Notes: a model not told the origin generated them from the sequence alone. A stretch of DNA of 64,000 nucleotides from Bacteroidota bacterium (GCA_023437225.1 JAEZGS010000017.1:1-64000), one strand, 5' to 3'; positions 34,415 through 44,018 are shown, counted from the stretch's first letter. Program-made: numbers and translations.

Positions 34415-34881
34415 GATCGTTTGTTATTCTTATTTCATGTTACCTGTTACTCGCATGTGGCAACTCATCAACACCAGCAAACACTTCGGCAGACTCAGGC
34501 AGTAATGTAACCGCAACATGGGCTGATACTATAGCATTGACACGTCAGGCAGTGAGCGATGTCCCGGTTGCTGAATTTTCCAAGAAGACCGACAATCCGC
34601 TGAACGACTGGTACTTTCGTGTAAAGCTATATGAAACACCAAAGACGTTTCATTACCTTATGAGGATGCAATTTGAAGAGATCATTGGTGAAGACACACT
34701 AAAACTTCCAAACTTTGGTACGATGCCAAAACCGGTCATTCGGCCGGGCAATGATACATATTCCTGTATTGTCGGCTTCCTCGATAAGCAAGGCAACTTC
34801 AGAGAATACAAAAAAGTATATGTGAAGAATAATTCGCTTAAAGTGACAACACTTCGCCATTATTCAGTTCGCTCTTATTAA
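34411..34881 (+). CDS. Lipoprotein of unknown function
   Basis: A 156-residue protein with a short signal peptide ending LLLA-C (Cys16), a clear lipoprotein site, followed by a Ser/Thr/Ala-rich linker. The mature domain is beta-rich (DWYFRVKLYETPKTFHYLMRMQFEEI) and not recognised. The ATG overlaps the end of the exonuclease gene in an ATGA, so translation is probably coupled, although a functional tie is not evident. Envelope location is likely. Confidence 0.7.
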   Translation: MRSFVILISCYLLLACGNSSTPANTSADSGSNVTATWADTIALTRQAVSDVPVAEFSKKTDNPLNDWYFRVKLYETPKTFHYLMRMQFEEIIGEDTLKLPNFGTMPKPVIRPGNDTYSCIVGFLDKQGNFREYKKVYVKNNSLKVTTLRHYSVRSY

Positions 34882-34911
34882 ACTATTCGTATTTTCAAAA
34901 AAATACATTGC

Positions 34912-35643
34912 ATGCACCGGTATGTAACTTCATGGATGAGCCCCTCGCTGAATAAAGAAATGCCGGTTGCGGTCTATGGTCATTTTGGTTTTGCTTTGTT
35001 GCTAATACCCACTGCTGGCGCTGATTATCTGGAATATGAGCGGTTTCAGCTTATTGATTCGATCCGACCTTTCATTGAAGAGGGGAAGGTGAAGGTCTTC
35101 TCAATTGATAGCATCAACAATGAAAGTTGGATGAACCAGATGATGGAACCCAAACACAAAATGCAAAGGCATCTTCAGTGGAATGATTATGTGTACAACG
35201 AAGTGATTCCATTCGTCAGATCTCAAACAAGTAGCGAAACGCCAATCTATGTATGTGGTGCTTCTTTCGGATCGCTGCACAGCGCTAATCTTTTTCTTAA
35301 AAGACCTGATCTTTTGAACGGTTGTATATGCATGAGCGGTGTTTATGAACTTACAGAGTACACCAAAGGTTACTATGATGACGATGTTTATTTCAACAGC
35401 CCGATGCATTTCATGCCTAACATGAACGATCATCAGATACTTGAACAGATTCGTGCAAGTTCACACATACACCTGTTCTCTGGAAGTGGGCCACATGAAG
35501 ATCCGGAGTCCGCACGTCGATTCGCAGGAATTTTATATTCGAAGAATATTTGGTACGAACTAAACATTTGGGGAGCGGAATGGAAACATGATTGGCCGAC
35601 ATGGCGAACCGCCTTGCCTAATTACCTGGCAACACGGTTTTAA
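34912..35643 (+). CDS. Esterase-like alpha/beta hydrolase
   Basis: A 243-residue protein of the alpha/beta hydrolase superfamily (putative esterase type). The nucleophile elbow is GASFGS, with the serine near residue 120, after SSETPIYVC. MSGVYELTEYTKGYYDDDVYFNSP follows, and a terminal EWKHDWPTWRTALPNYL contains the likely catalytic histidine (about residue 228). No signal peptide, so it is cytoplasmic. The substrate is unknown. It lies 30 bases after the lipoprotein gene and 16 bases before aat on the same strand. Confidence 0.78.
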   Translation: MHRYVTSWMSPSLNKEMPVAVYGHFGFALLLIPTAGADYLEYERFQLIDSIRPFIEEGKVKVFSIDSINNESWMNQMMEPKHKMQRHLQWNDYVYNEVIPFVRSQTSSETPIYVCGASFGSLHSANLFLKRPDLLNGCICMSGVYELTEYTKGYYDDDVYFNSPMHFMPNMNDHQILEQIRASSHIHLFSGSGPHEDPESARRFAGILYSKNIWYELNIWGAEWKHDWPTWRTALPNYLATRF

Positions 35644-35659
35644 CCATTACTCAGATGCT

Positions 35660-36304
35660 ATGTTGTTTGCTCTTGATCATACCGATAATTTTCCTCCAGC
35701 GCATCTTGCTGAGCCGGATGGATTGCTTGCAATGGGCGGCGATCTTAGTGAAGCACGATTAATTACTGCATATAGAAAAGGCATCTTCCCATGGTTCGAA
35801 GGCGATATCCCATTATGGTGGTCACCAGATCCCAGATTTGTAATGTTTCCATCAGAATTATATGTAAGCAAGAGCATGCGATCACTATTGCGTAAAAATG
35901 CCTTTCAATTCACGATCAATGAAGCATTTCCGGAGGTCATTTGCCGGTGTAAGCATATCATGCGGAAAGGCCAATCTTCCACCTGGATCACAGATAAGGT
36001 CGAGACTGCCTATTTACACATGCATTCCCGGGGAATTGCACATTCTGCTGAAGCATGGAAAGACGGCAAACTGGTAGGAGGACTGTATGGCCTTCGCATC
36101 GGTAAGGTGTTCTTTGGAGAAAGTATGTTTAGTGAACAAAGCAATGCAAGCAAGTATGCGTTCATTTCCTATGTTCAACACCTCGAACAGGACGGGGTTG
36201 AACTCATCGATTGCCAGGTATATACAGAACACCTTGAGTCCCTCGGCGCACGGATGATCGAGAGAAAATTTTTCATCCAATTGCTCGAAGAGTGGACTGC
36301 CTGA
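35660..36304 (+). CDS. aat: Leucyl/phenylalanyl-tRNA--protein transferase
   Basis: A 214-residue protein. The conserved opening FPPAHLAEPDGLLAMGGDLSEARLITAYRKGIFPWF and WWSPDPRFVM are the family signature, followed by HSAEAWKDGKLVGGLYGLRIGKVFFGESMFS and LIDCQVYTEHLESLGA. It adds Leu or Phe from tRNA to proteins with N-terminal Arg or Lys, making N-degrons that ClpS recognises; clpS lies 3.2 kb downstream. The ATG at 35660 fits the family; the frame is open to 35588 inside the esterase gene. It ends six bases before the convergent GH2 gene. Confidence 0.93.
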   Translation: MLFALDHTDNFPPAHLAEPDGLLAMGGDLSEARLITAYRKGIFPWFEGDIPLWWSPDPRFVMFPSELYVSKSMRSLLRKNAFQFTINEAFPEVICRCKHIMRKGQSSTWITDKVETAYLHMHSRGIAHSAEAWKDGKLVGGLYGLRIGKVFFGESMFSEQSNASKYAFISYVQHLEQDGVELIDCQVYTEHLESLGARMIERKFFIQLLEEWTA

Positions 36305-36310
36305 TCAATA

Positions 36311-39154
36311 CTAATTCGTTGATGCCTGCAATTTTAAAGTTGCCGTTTTCACTCCACTGCTCTTAGCATGAATTCTTATTTCGCCTGGTTCTGCAGTTGC
36401 TTGCAAAATTACCTGGGCAAGTCCATTGAATAGTTTTCTTTTCCATGATGTTGCTGGTTTAAACATCTGTACAACGCCCGGATCTGTATTAACTACATCC
36501 CAATCATATTTTTTTGGTAACGGCGTGGATACAATATGAATCGTGTTCTTCCCGGCTTTTAAATTAACGGCATTCAATACCAGTCCATCAGCTGCATCTA
36601 ATTGCGAAAGATCACTGGCGATAACCCGACCATTAATATAGATTGTTTGTCTTATCCCAATTGGTTTATAAAACAAAGTAATGCGTGACCCTTCTGTGTT
36701 TTCCGCTATTCCAAATGTGCCCTTCGTCAGGTAAGCGGCTGGCAAATTTTTATAATCCCTGGTGACAAATGCGTCCAGCCATTTCCCTTCTACAATATTC
36801 ACATTAGATTCATTAATGGTTTCATATCCGTTAATGGCGATCTCTTTAAGATCCGCAATTGAAAACGTTGTAATGCTATCCACGAATTTTTCTGGTTCCA
36901 TACTTGTTGGATCACCATTGCCGACACCAATAATTCTTGCGGGACCTTCCACTTCGAATGTTATATCGTTTTGGGCAGTTGCAATAGCGAGATTATTTTT
37001 ATCGATGATGTCAACTGTTATCACAGCGAGGTCTTGTGTGTTCGCTTTTAATTCATTCTTATGCGGTGTTAATCGCAGGCTTACAGCAGTGCCAGTGGTC
37101 TGAACCTTATTCGTAAGTACTTTCCTGCCGTTCTTAAATCCTATTGCTTCCACAATACCTGGTTCGTATTTCACCTTCCATTCAAGGTGCCCGTTCTTTT
37201 CCATTGATTTTTTTCCAAGACTTTTTCGGTTCAGCAGAAGTTCTACTTCATCACAGTTACTATAGATCCATACCGGTATTTCTTTTCCTTCCTGTCCGGG
37301 CCAGTTCCAGTGAGGGAATACATGAAGCACAGGCTTATCCTGCCACCAGGCACGCAGGTAGAAGACGTTGTCTTTTGGAAAACCGCAAAGGTCCATCATT
37401 CCGAAGTAGGAGGTCATGGATGGCCATCCATAAGGAGTGGGTTCTCCGCGATAGTCAAAGCCGGTCCAAATAAACATTCCCGCCAGGTAAGGCCTTGCAT
37501 CATAAAATCTCCAACCTTCCTGGATGCTGTAAAAACTCGGACGGGGTTTTTGATCATAAGCTGCGCGATAGTGTTTTGCATCATCGGTGATGTAGATGCC
37601 GCGCGTGGCAAATGTAGACCCTTCTTCACTTCCAAGTCCCGGTTGTTGTGGAAGTCTTTTCTGATGAGCATCGATGTCTCCATTACCGAGATAATTGTAT
37701 CCCATGAGCTGGAGCACATCTGCTATTCCGCTTCTGAAACCACCACTGATGCCTGCAGTGGCCAGTCTTGTACTGTCAAGACTGTTTGCATAATGTTGCA
37801 GGGTTAATGCGATCCGCTGCCCTGTCTCATTATTTTCAATCGCCCATTCCTCATTGCCAATTGACCAGCTAATAATGGAAGGATGATTTCGGTCCCGCAT
37901 TATCATTCGCTTCAAATCACTGAGACCCTGCGCTGTCGTTTGCATCAACCTGTTTTCATCGATCACTAACATGCCGAGTTCGTCGCATGCTTCAAGTAAT
38001 TCAGGCGTAGGTGGATGATGCGAGCAGCGATAAGCATTCGATCCCATTTCTTTGAGTTTGGAAATCCGCCAGTATTGAAGCTCATCGGGAATTGCGGTCC
38101 CAACTCCGGCATGATCCTGATGATTGTTGGTTCCTTTCAGTTTAACCGGCTTATCGTTTAAGAAGAAGCCAAGTTTTGGGTCAAAACGAATTGAACGAAT
38201 TCCAAATTTTGTATCAAACCGATCTACTTCTTTGTCATCCTGGATGATGCGTGTGGTTAGTTTGTAAAGACTTGGTGTATCAATGCTCCAAAGTTTAGCA
38301 TTGGCAACTGAAATTGTGGAGCCAACGGTTTTCTTTTCAAATGGACGCAGATGCAGTTGTTTTATTTTTTCAGAAGCGATGGTGTTGCCCGATGCGTCAG
38401 TGATGGTATGTATCAACTGGAAGGAGGCTTCGGATTTACCTTCATTAATAACGTCGGAGCTTGCCATTACCAATGCGTTGCCTGCTGCTATCTTTGATGT
38501 AACGAACGTTCCATCTTTCATTACATGAAGCGGTGCTGTTTTGTTCAACCACACATGCCGGTAGATGCCGGCTCCTTCGTAGTACCATCCTTCTTCAAGA
38601 GTTGCATCCACGCGCACCGCAATTACATTTCTGCCACCGTAATTGATCACGTCGGTAATATCGTAATGAAAGCTCAGGTAACCGCTTGGTTCTGTTCCAA
38701 GGTAATGTCCGTTAACCCACACTGCTGAATTACGAAATGCTCCATCAAATTCGATGACAATACGATGGCCGAGATCAGATGCGGGGATGTCAAAGGTTTT
38801 TCGGTACCATCCCACACTCTTCTCCGGAAAATTCCTTCCAATCGCTTTGAAACCATGACTGAAACTGGCTTTCTGACTGAAAGGTTGTTCCACCGCCCAA
38901 TCGTGTGGAAGGTTTAGCTTACGCCATGAGCGATCATCAAAACGAATGTCTGCGGGCCCATCGCCGTAACCTGCCTTAGCGAGGTATGAGAAATAACTGG
39001 TGCCATGATTGAAGTCTTTGGAAGCATCGGATGGATGGCCAAAAGCAAAACTCCAGTTATCATCAAAGTTTAGACGAAGTCTGGATGAAGCAGCATTTTG
39101 CGCGGAAATATTACTTACAATGCAGCAGAGCAATATGATTAAGATATGTTTCAC
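36311..39154 (-). CDS. Glycoside hydrolase family 2 beta-galactosidase-like
   Basis: A 947-residue secreted GH2 enzyme. A signal peptide (HILIILLCCIVSNISAQ) opens it from a GTG at 39154. The GH2 sugar-binding domain follows (LPHDWAVEQPFS, AVWVNGHYLGTEPSGYLSF), then the Ig-like domain and the TIM barrel with GTNNHQDHAGVG, the acid/base segment SWSIGNEEWA and a likely nucleophile in GSEEGSTFATRG. FIWTGFDYRGEPTPY precedes a DUF4982-type domain and a C-terminal beta-sandwich. It probably removes galactosyl or related residues from glycans in the periplasm. No SusC/SusD pair or other hydrolase is next to it, so it is not in a typical polysaccharide utilisation locus. Confidence 0.88.
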   Translation of the reverse strand: MKHILIILLCCIVSNISAQNAASSRLRLNFDDNWSFAFGHPSDASKDFNHGTSYFSYLAKAGYGDGPADIRFDDRSWRKLNLPHDWAVEQPFSQKASFSHGFKAIGRNFPEKSVGWYRKTFDIPASDLGHRIVIEFDGAFRNSAVWVNGHYLGTEPSGYLSFHYDITDVINYGGRNVIAVRVDATLEEGWYYEGAGIYRHVWLNKTAPLHVMKDGTFVTSKIAAGNALVMASSDVINEGKSEASFQLIHTITDASGNTIASEKIKQLHLRPFEKKTVGSTISVANAKLWSIDTPSLYKLTTRIIQDDKEVDRFDTKFGIRSIRFDPKLGFFLNDKPVKLKGTNNHQDHAGVGTAIPDELQYWRISKLKEMGSNAYRCSHHPPTPELLEACDELGMLVIDENRLMQTTAQGLSDLKRMIMRDRNHPSIISWSIGNEEWAIENNETGQRIALTLQHYANSLDSTRLATAGISGGFRSGIADVLQLMGYNYLGNGDIDAHQKRLPQQPGLGSEEGSTFATRGIYITDDAKHYRAAYDQKPRPSFYSIQEGWRFYDARPYLAGMFIWTGFDYRGEPTPYGWPSMTSYFGMMDLCGFPKDNVFYLRAWWQDKPVLHVFPHWNWPGQEGKEIPVWIYSNCDEVELLLNRKSLGKKSMEKNGHLEWKVKYEPGIVEAIGFKNGRKVLTNKVQTTGTAVSLRLTPHKNELKANTQDLAVITVDIIDKNNLAIATAQNDITFEVEGPARIIGVGNGDPTSMEPEKFVDSITTFSIADLKEIAINGYETINESNVNIVEGKWLDAFVTRDYKNLPAAYLTKGTFGIAENTEGSRITLFYKPIGIRQTIYINGRVIASDLSQLDAADGLVLNAVNLKAGKNTIHIVSTPLPKKYDWDVVNTDPGVVQMFKPATSWKRKLFNGLAQVILQATAEPGEIRIHAKSSGVKTATLKLQASTN

Positions 39155-39213
39155 ATGAAGGAATTGAAGGAAAAGAAGCAAGATAAATGGCAAAGGGATA
39201 GAAACAGCAGGAA

Positions 39214-39243
39214 ATAAAAAAGCCTTGTCGAAACAAGGCTTTG
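39214..39243 (-). terminator. Terminator of tRNA-Val
   Basis: AAGCCTTGT (39220-39228) and ACAAGGCTT (39233-39241) pair around the tetraloop CGAA; the minus-strand tail is a T run interrupted by one A. It lies nine bases beyond the tRNA 3' end. Confidence 0.88.
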
Positions 39244-39251
39244 AAATTTTG

Positions 39252-39326
39252 TGGAAGCACACGGATTCGAACCGCGGACCCTCTGCTTGTAAGGCAGATG
39301 CTCTGAACCAGCTGAGCTATGCTTCC
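39252..39326 (-). tRNA. tRNA-Val(TAC)
   Basis: On the minus strand the acceptor GGAAGCA pairs with TGCTTCC, the D arm has AGCTCAGCTGGTTCAGAGC, and the anticodon stem TCTGC/GCAGA encloses CTTACAA, giving anticodon TAC with A37. The T arm is CGCGGTTCGAATCCGTG. 75 bases, no encoded CCA. This is the Val isoacceptor that TrmN6 modifies in E. coli. Confidence 0.95.
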
Positions 39327-39343
39327 TTTCGTCGTTGGGAGTG

Positions 39344-39374
39344 CAAAGATAAGGATGGCTGTTTTTCAACCAAA
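39344..39374 (-). promoter_or_regulatory. Promoter of tRNA-Val
   Basis: On the minus strand TTTG (39371-39374) and TATCTTTG (39344-39351) are exactly 19 bases apart, a perfect Bacteroidota promoter. The leader GCACTCCCAACGAC is nearly the same as that of tRNA-Lys at 60321. Confidence 0.8.
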
Positions 39375-39478
39375 TTTTTCTTCAACTTTTTTTTCATTTA
39401 CCTGTTGATGAATTCTTTTACCAGAGTGATAATTTCATTCTAGCTTACAGTTTTTAATTTTGCGCGAAAGGATGTGCT

Positions 39479-39769
39479 ATGAGTAGTTCGAAACCATTTG
39501 AGTTAGAAGAATCGGATGTATTGACAGATACGGAAAAGCCCTATCATTTAATTGTATGGAACGATGAAGTAAATACATTCGAATGGGTCATTCAAACACT
39601 CATGGAAGTTTGTGGTCACAGCGAAGAACAGGCCGAACAATGCGCATTCATCATTCACTTCAAAGGGAAATATTCTGTAAAGAATGGGACCTATGAAGAT
39701 CTCAAGCCGCAATGTGATGCAATCACCGAACGGGGAATAGGCGCAACGATAGAAGTTGCCGCTAGCTGA
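39479..39769 (+). CDS. clpS: ATP-dependent Clp protease adaptor ClpS
   Basis: A 96-residue adaptor with the whole ClpS fold: YHLIVWNDEVNTFEWVIQTL (about residues 22-41), the N-degron pocket helix and CGHSEEQAEQCAFIIHFKGKY, ending with AITERGIGATIEVA. ClpS delivers proteins with N-terminal Leu, Phe, Trp or Tyr to ClpAP-type proteases. ClpA-type and ClpP genes are not in the window. A perfect -7 box TAATTTTG (39455-39462) lies 17 bases before the ATG. Together with aat it marks a working N-degron pathway. Confidence 0.93.
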   Translation: MSSSKPFELEESDVLTDTEKPYHLIVWNDEVNTFEWVIQTLMEVCGHSEEQAEQCAFIIHFKGKYSVKNGTYEDLKPQCDAITERGIGATIEVAAS

Positions 39770-39827
39770 TCAATCTTTTTTGGTATTTTCATTTCCCCTC
39801 CCTGATATAAATCTCAAACTAGTACCG

Positions 39828-42404
39828 ATGATTTGGCACAAGCAACCAACTGATGAAGTATTGCGTGAATTGCAAACGTCTGCGAACGGCATAAGCAGTT
39901 CCGATGCGGAGCGCCTGCTGCAGGAGAAGGGTCGAAATGAACTGGAAGAAGGCAGGAAAAAAACTGCGATGGGGATCATGATTGCACAGTTCAAGGACAT
40001 CATGATTCTCATACTGCTTGCAGCTGCAATAATCTCCGGCATACTTGGAGACCTTACAGACACTATCGTCATTTTGATCATCGTGATCCTAAATGCAGTT
40101 GTGGGCTTCATTCAGGAGTACCGGGCTGAAAAAGCAATGGAAGCTTTGAAAAAAATGTCTGTTGCCAATGCCCGGGTATTGCGCAATAATAACTCTGTAT
40201 GGATTCCATCTACCGAACTGGTGCCTGGGGATGTTGTATTGCTGGAGGCTGGAAACGCCGTGCCCGCTGATATTCGCATCATCGAGTCAATTAACCTGAA
40301 AGTAGAGGAAGCGGCTTTGACAGGTGAATCAGAATCTGTAGAAAAAAAGAGTGATCCAATTGACACGGATGAGCCTCCGCTCGGCGATCGCTTCAATATG
40401 GCTTATAAAGGTACTTATGTTACTTACGGTCGCGGTAAAGGAGTGATTGTTGGAACAGGCATGAATACTGAGCTTGGTAAGATCGCGAAAATGTTGCAGG
40501 GTGCCGATGCAATGACGCCGCTTCAATTGAGGATGGCTTCATTCGGAAAAAAACTATCGGTTATCGTCTTGATCCTTTGCGTTGTATTTTTTGTAGCCGG
40601 ATGGTTGCGGGGAGAGGAATGGGTAAAGATGTTATTGACAAGTATATCATTGGCGGTGGCTGCAATACCTGAAGCTCTTCCTGCAGTAATAACCATTTCA
40701 CTTGCATTGGCAGCCAAAAGAATGATCCGTTTCAATAGCCTTATTCGGAAACTGCCGGCAGTAGAAACCCTCGGCTCGGTCACTTACATTTGTACCGACA
40801 AAACGGGCACGCTTACAAAGAATAAAATGTATGTAGAGCAGATCTATGTAAATCAAAAATTCATGGATCGCAAGGAGATCCAGGTGGATCTGCAGGATCG
40901 GGAGATGATGCACTTGTTGCATGCGTTCGCTTTGAACAATGATGCAATGGAGGATGAGAACCACGTAATAAAAGGAGATAGTACAGAAGTTGCCTTGCTT
41001 GATGTAGCACTGGAATATAAGGTGGATGTAACAAAATTGCCACGCATTTCTGAAGTTGCGTTTGATGCCGATAGAAAACTCATGACCACGTTTCATACGA
41101 ACGGTGATTCGGTCATTGCATATACCAAAGGTGCTCCTGACATCCTTTTGAAACGCTGTGTAAATATTGATGACGATCAGATGCAGTCTGTTGTTGATGA
41201 GATGGCAAAGAATGGGCAGCGGGTACTTGGGTTTGCTTATAGGGAATGGCCAGCTGCCCCTGTCAACCCTGGGCCCGATACCGAAAATGATTTACAATTC
41301 ATTGGACTTGCTGGTATCATTGATCCCCCGCGCGAAGAAGTTTTTGAAGCGGTGCAGAAATGTAAAACGGCGGGCATCGTGCCGGTAATGATTACAGGTG
41401 ATCACCCGCTTACAGCTCAAACCATCGCAGAACGCATTGGAATAGTGAACAACGATCAGGATCTTACGCTTACTGGTCAGCAATTGAATGCGCTCGACGA
41501 TAACAAATTTGCTGAACAGGTAGAAAGAACAAAAGTATATGCACGCGTTTCTCCTGAACAGAAACTGAAGATCGTAAAGACATTACAGGAAAGAGGTCAT
41601 TATGTGGCCATGACAGGTGACGGCGTGAACGACGCGCCCTCGCTGAGACGCGCCAATATTGGAATCGCCATGGGCATTACAGGTACGGATGTATCTAAAG
41701 AGGCTTCCGACATGATACTTTTGGACGATAACTTTTCCACAATAGTCAAAGCTGTGGAAGAGGGAAGAAGGATATACGATAACATCCTGAAGTTTATCAA
41801 GTACCTCATGACCACAAATTCAGGAGAACTGTGGACCCTTCTGGTTGGGCCGATCCTGGGCCTGCCCATCGCTCTGTTACCCATTCACATTTTATGGATC
41901 AACCTCATCTCAGACGGCCTTCCGGCAATATCACTGTCATTTGAAAAGGCCGAGAAAAACATCATGAACCGTCCACCCCGACCAACAACCGACACAGTCT
42001 TCTCTGAAGGTCGCGGTGCACATATGATCTGGGTTGGAATGCTTATGGCCGCTATAACCCTGGGCTTGCAGGACTGGGCAATAAAGAACGACCTGCCCTG
42101 GCAAACGCTTGTTTTCAACGTGCTGTGTCTTACGCAAATGGCCCACGTACTTGCAATACGATCAGAATCGCGGAGCTTATTTCATTCCGGACTCTTATCT
42201 AATCCAGCATTGTTATTTGCTGTGCTGATTTCAATCGCACTTCAGCTGGCAGTAACCTATATCCCTCTCCTACAGCCGGTGTTCCATACTGAAGCATTAA
42301 CGTTCAATGAATTATTACTTGTGTTCGGACTTTCGTCGATCGTGTTTATTGCTGTAGAGATTGAAAAGGCCATAAGGATTAAAAATTTAAAGGCTGTTAG
42401 GTAG
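39828..42404 (+). CDS. Calcium-type cation-transporting P-ATPase
   Basis: An 858-residue P-type ATPase of the P2A (SERCA-like) class. It has an N-terminal cation-ATPase domain, LTGESESVEKK in the actuator domain, the phosphorylation motif CTDKTGTLT (about residue 320), KGAPDILL in the nucleotide-binding domain, MITGDHPLTA and TGDGVNDAPSLRRANIGIAMG. Ten membrane helices are indicated. The M4 helix has AIPEALPAV, where the P-E-A-L-P pattern and the M6 helix support Ca2+ or Mn2+ as the ion; specificity is not proven. The ATG at 39828 is chosen; the frame is open to 39756 across the clpS end. It ends 45 bases before a small gene. Confidence 0.9.
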   Translation: MIWHKQPTDEVLRELQTSANGISSSDAERLLQEKGRNELEEGRKKTAMGIMIAQFKDIMILILLAAAIISGILGDLTDTIVILIIVILNAVVGFIQEYRAEKAMEALKKMSVANARVLRNNNSVWIPSTELVPGDVVLLEAGNAVPADIRIIESINLKVEEAALTGESESVEKKSDPIDTDEPPLGDRFNMAYKGTYVTYGRGKGVIVGTGMNTELGKIAKMLQGADAMTPLQLRMASFGKKLSVIVLILCVVFFVAGWLRGEEWVKMLLTSISLAVAAIPEALPAVITISLALAAKRMIRFNSLIRKLPAVETLGSVTYICTDKTGTLTKNKMYVEQIYVNQKFMDRKEIQVDLQDREMMHLLHAFALNNDAMEDENHVIKGDSTEVALLDVALEYKVDVTKLPRISEVAFDADRKLMTTFHTNGDSVIAYTKGAPDILLKRCVNIDDDQMQSVVDEMAKNGQRVLGFAYREWPAAPVNPGPDTENDLQFIGLAGIIDPPREEVFEAVQKCKTAGIVPVMITGDHPLTAQTIAERIGIVNNDQDLTLTGQQLNALDDNKFAEQVERTKVYARVSPEQKLKIVKTLQERGHYVAMTGDGVNDAPSLRRANIGIAMGITGTDVSKEASDMILLDDNFSTIVKAVEEGRRIYDNILKFIKYLMTTNSGELWTLLVGPILGLPIALLPIHILWINLISDGLPAISLSFEKAEKNIMNRPPRPTTDTVFSEGRGAHMIWVGMLMAAITLGLQDWAIKNDLPWQTLVFNVLCLTQMAHVLAIRSESRSLFHSGLLSNPALLFAVLISIALQLAVTYIPLLQPVFHTEALTFNELLLVFGLSSIVFIAVEIEKAIRIKNLKAVR

Positions 42405-42416
42405 TGGCACAATTAT

Positions 42417-42434
42417 TTCGTAGATTACTACGAA
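42417..42434. promoter_or_regulatory. Inverted repeat after the P-ATPase gene
   Basis: TTCGTAG (42417-42423) and CTACGAA (42428-42434) form a perfect 7-base inverted repeat with the spacer ATTA, midway between the P-ATPase stop and the start of the next small gene. It could be a weak stem or an operator; no T run follows. Confidence 0.35.
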
Positions 42435-42449
42435 CTAATAACTATTGCC

Positions 42450-42674
42450 ATGAAAAAAAACAAGGAAAGATCAAACGGTCTCTCGGCGTTTCCTTCTGGC
42501 GATCCTGCTATAATGCATCTGCCGGAGTTAGAGGATGGAAGATATAATGAATGGCAAGACAGAGGCAGGGTAAACCTTGAGAGGGCAAATGCTTCAGACC
42601 GCACAAATCTCGAAAGGGATTTTGAGCCTGAAAGAACACGCGACGACAGAAATGATCATCAAAAGTTCTATTAG
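42450..42674 (+). CDS. Small hydrophilic protein of unknown function
   Basis: A 74-residue, strongly charged protein rich in Arg, Glu, Asp and Asn with no hydrophobic core (SDRTNLERDFEPERTRDDRND near the end). Probably disordered and cytoplasmic. It has its own terminator 26 bases downstream, which supports it as a real transcription unit. No family recognised. Confidence 0.55.
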   Translation: MKKNKERSNGLSAFPSGDPAIMHLPELEDGRYNEWQDRGRVNLERANASDRTNLERDFEPERTRDDRNDHQKFY

Positions 42675-42699
42675 CGTTTCAATCGAGCAATACTTAAAA

Positions 42700-42727
42700 G
42701 CGGCCGGAAATACCGGCCGTTTTTTTA
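42700..42727. terminator. Bidirectional terminator
   Basis: CGGCCGG (42701-42707) and CCGGCCG (42713-42719) pair around AAATA and are followed by eight T on the plus strand. On the minus strand the tail is CTTTTAAG, so it can also end the mtaB transcript. Confidence 0.9.
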
Positions 42728-42743
42728 TGCCGGTATATGCCGA

Positions 42744-44018
42744 CTAAATCTTCCAGTCAACGACCTTATTAGCCAGGGCAGCATCATAGGCTGCGCTGAC
42801 GCGAATATAATTGTCGGTGTAACCCTCCATTGTTGAATTATCTTTTTCGTGTTGTTCGAACAACACTTTTCTAGTCTGACCACTATGAAGGTTTGTGAAA
42901 TATTGCATTTTCATGTAGGAAAGATTCCGCAAACGTTTATTCCGCTCATGCCTGATCGGGATGGGTACCACAGGTTTTATATCAAGCGCGTTGGTATTAT
43001 CGCGCTCTGAATAGGTGAAAACGTGCAGGTAGGAAACATCGAGCTCGTGAAGAAATTCAAAAGTTTCATTGAAATCATGTTCGCTCTCTGACGGAAACCC
43101 AACTATCACATCCACACCAATTGCACAATGTGGAATAGCCGCTTTGATGGCGCTAACTTTATCGGCATACAATTCTCGCTTATACCTGCGGCGCATAAGT
43201 CCAAGGATCTTGTTGCTGCCACTTTGCAATGGAATATGAAAATGAGGCATGAACTTTCGGCTATTCGCCACCACCTCAATGATCTCATCCGTTAACAGGT
43301 TTGGTTCAATGGAAGAGATGCGGTATCGTTCTATGCCCTCCACTGTATCGAGTGCTTTTACCAGTTGCGTAAATGTCTCACTGCGCTGAAGGCCATCGCT
43401 GCCTTTACCAAAGTCGCCGAGGTTTACGCCTGTTAGTACAATCTCTTTCACACCGCGCTTAGATAGCTGTTCAACCTCTGAAAGAACATTTTGAACAGTA
43501 TCGCTTCTGCTGCGGCCGCGAGCCATAGGAATGGTGCAAAATGAACAGCTGTAATCACATCCATCCTGCACTTTAAGAAAGGTGCGGGTACGGTCGTTCA
43601 CCGAATAGGATGAATGAAATCCAGACACAGTATCGATGTCACATGAAGAAATTCTTGTTGAATCGCCTTTGGCAAGTTCTGCCAGATGAGCGGCGATGTT
43701 GAATTTTTCCGCAGCGCCTAATACCAGGTCCACCCCGGGGATCTCTGAAATTTCTTTTGGTTTTAGCTGCGCATAACAGCCTGTAATTACAACAAGACTT
43801 TCGGGCGATCTTCTTTGTATGCGACGCACGATCTGGCGGCACTCTTTGTCTGCATTATCCGTTACGGAACACGTGTTGATAACGTACACATCGGCATGAT
43901 CATCAAATTGCTTTCGCTCAAAACCTTCTTTTTCGAGGAGCCGCCCGAGTGTGGAGGTCTCCGAAAAATTAAGTTTACATCCAAGTGTATGAAACGCCAC
44001 TGTCCTGTTTGCTGCCAT
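42744..44018 (-). CDS. mtaB: t6A37 methylthiotransferase
   Basis: A 424-residue radical-SAM methylthiotransferase. The opening AFHTLGCKLNFSET with LGCK is the MtaB (rather than MiaB) form. NTCSVTDNADKECR and GCYAQLKP carry the first-cluster cysteines, and CDYSCSFCTIPMARG (about residues 153-167) holds the CxxxCxxC radical-SAM cysteines. A C-terminal TRAM domain ends the protein. MtaB adds a methylthio group to t6A37, the product of TsaD, giving ms2t6A37, mainly in tRNA-Lys(UUU). Both tsaD and tRNA-Lys are in this window. Confidence 0.93.
   Translation of the reverse strand: MAANRTVAFHTLGCKLNFSETSTLGRLLEKEGFERKQFDDHADVYVINTCSVTDNADKECRQIVRRIQRRSPESLVVITGCYAQLKPKEISEIPGVDLVLGAAEKFNIAAHLAELAKGDSTRISSCDIDTVSGFHSSYSVNDRTRTFLKVQDGCDYSCSFCTIPMARGRSRSDTVQNVLSEVEQLSKRGVKEIVLTGVNLGDFGKGSDGLQRSETFTQLVKALDTVEGIERYRISSIEPNLLTDEIIEVVANSRKFMPHFHIPLQSGSNKILGLMRRRYKRELYADKVSAIKAAIPHCAIGVDVIVGFPSESEHDFNETFEFLHELDVSYLHVFTYSERDNTNALDIKPVVPIPIRHERNKRLRNLSYMKMQYFTNLHSGQTRKVLFEQHEKDNSTMEGYTDNYIRVSAAYDAALANKVVDWKI

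Noticed and set aside
36311..39154. Polysaccharide utilisation locus around the GH2 gene
   Set aside because: No SusC/SusD pair, sensor or other carbohydrate enzyme is adjacent.
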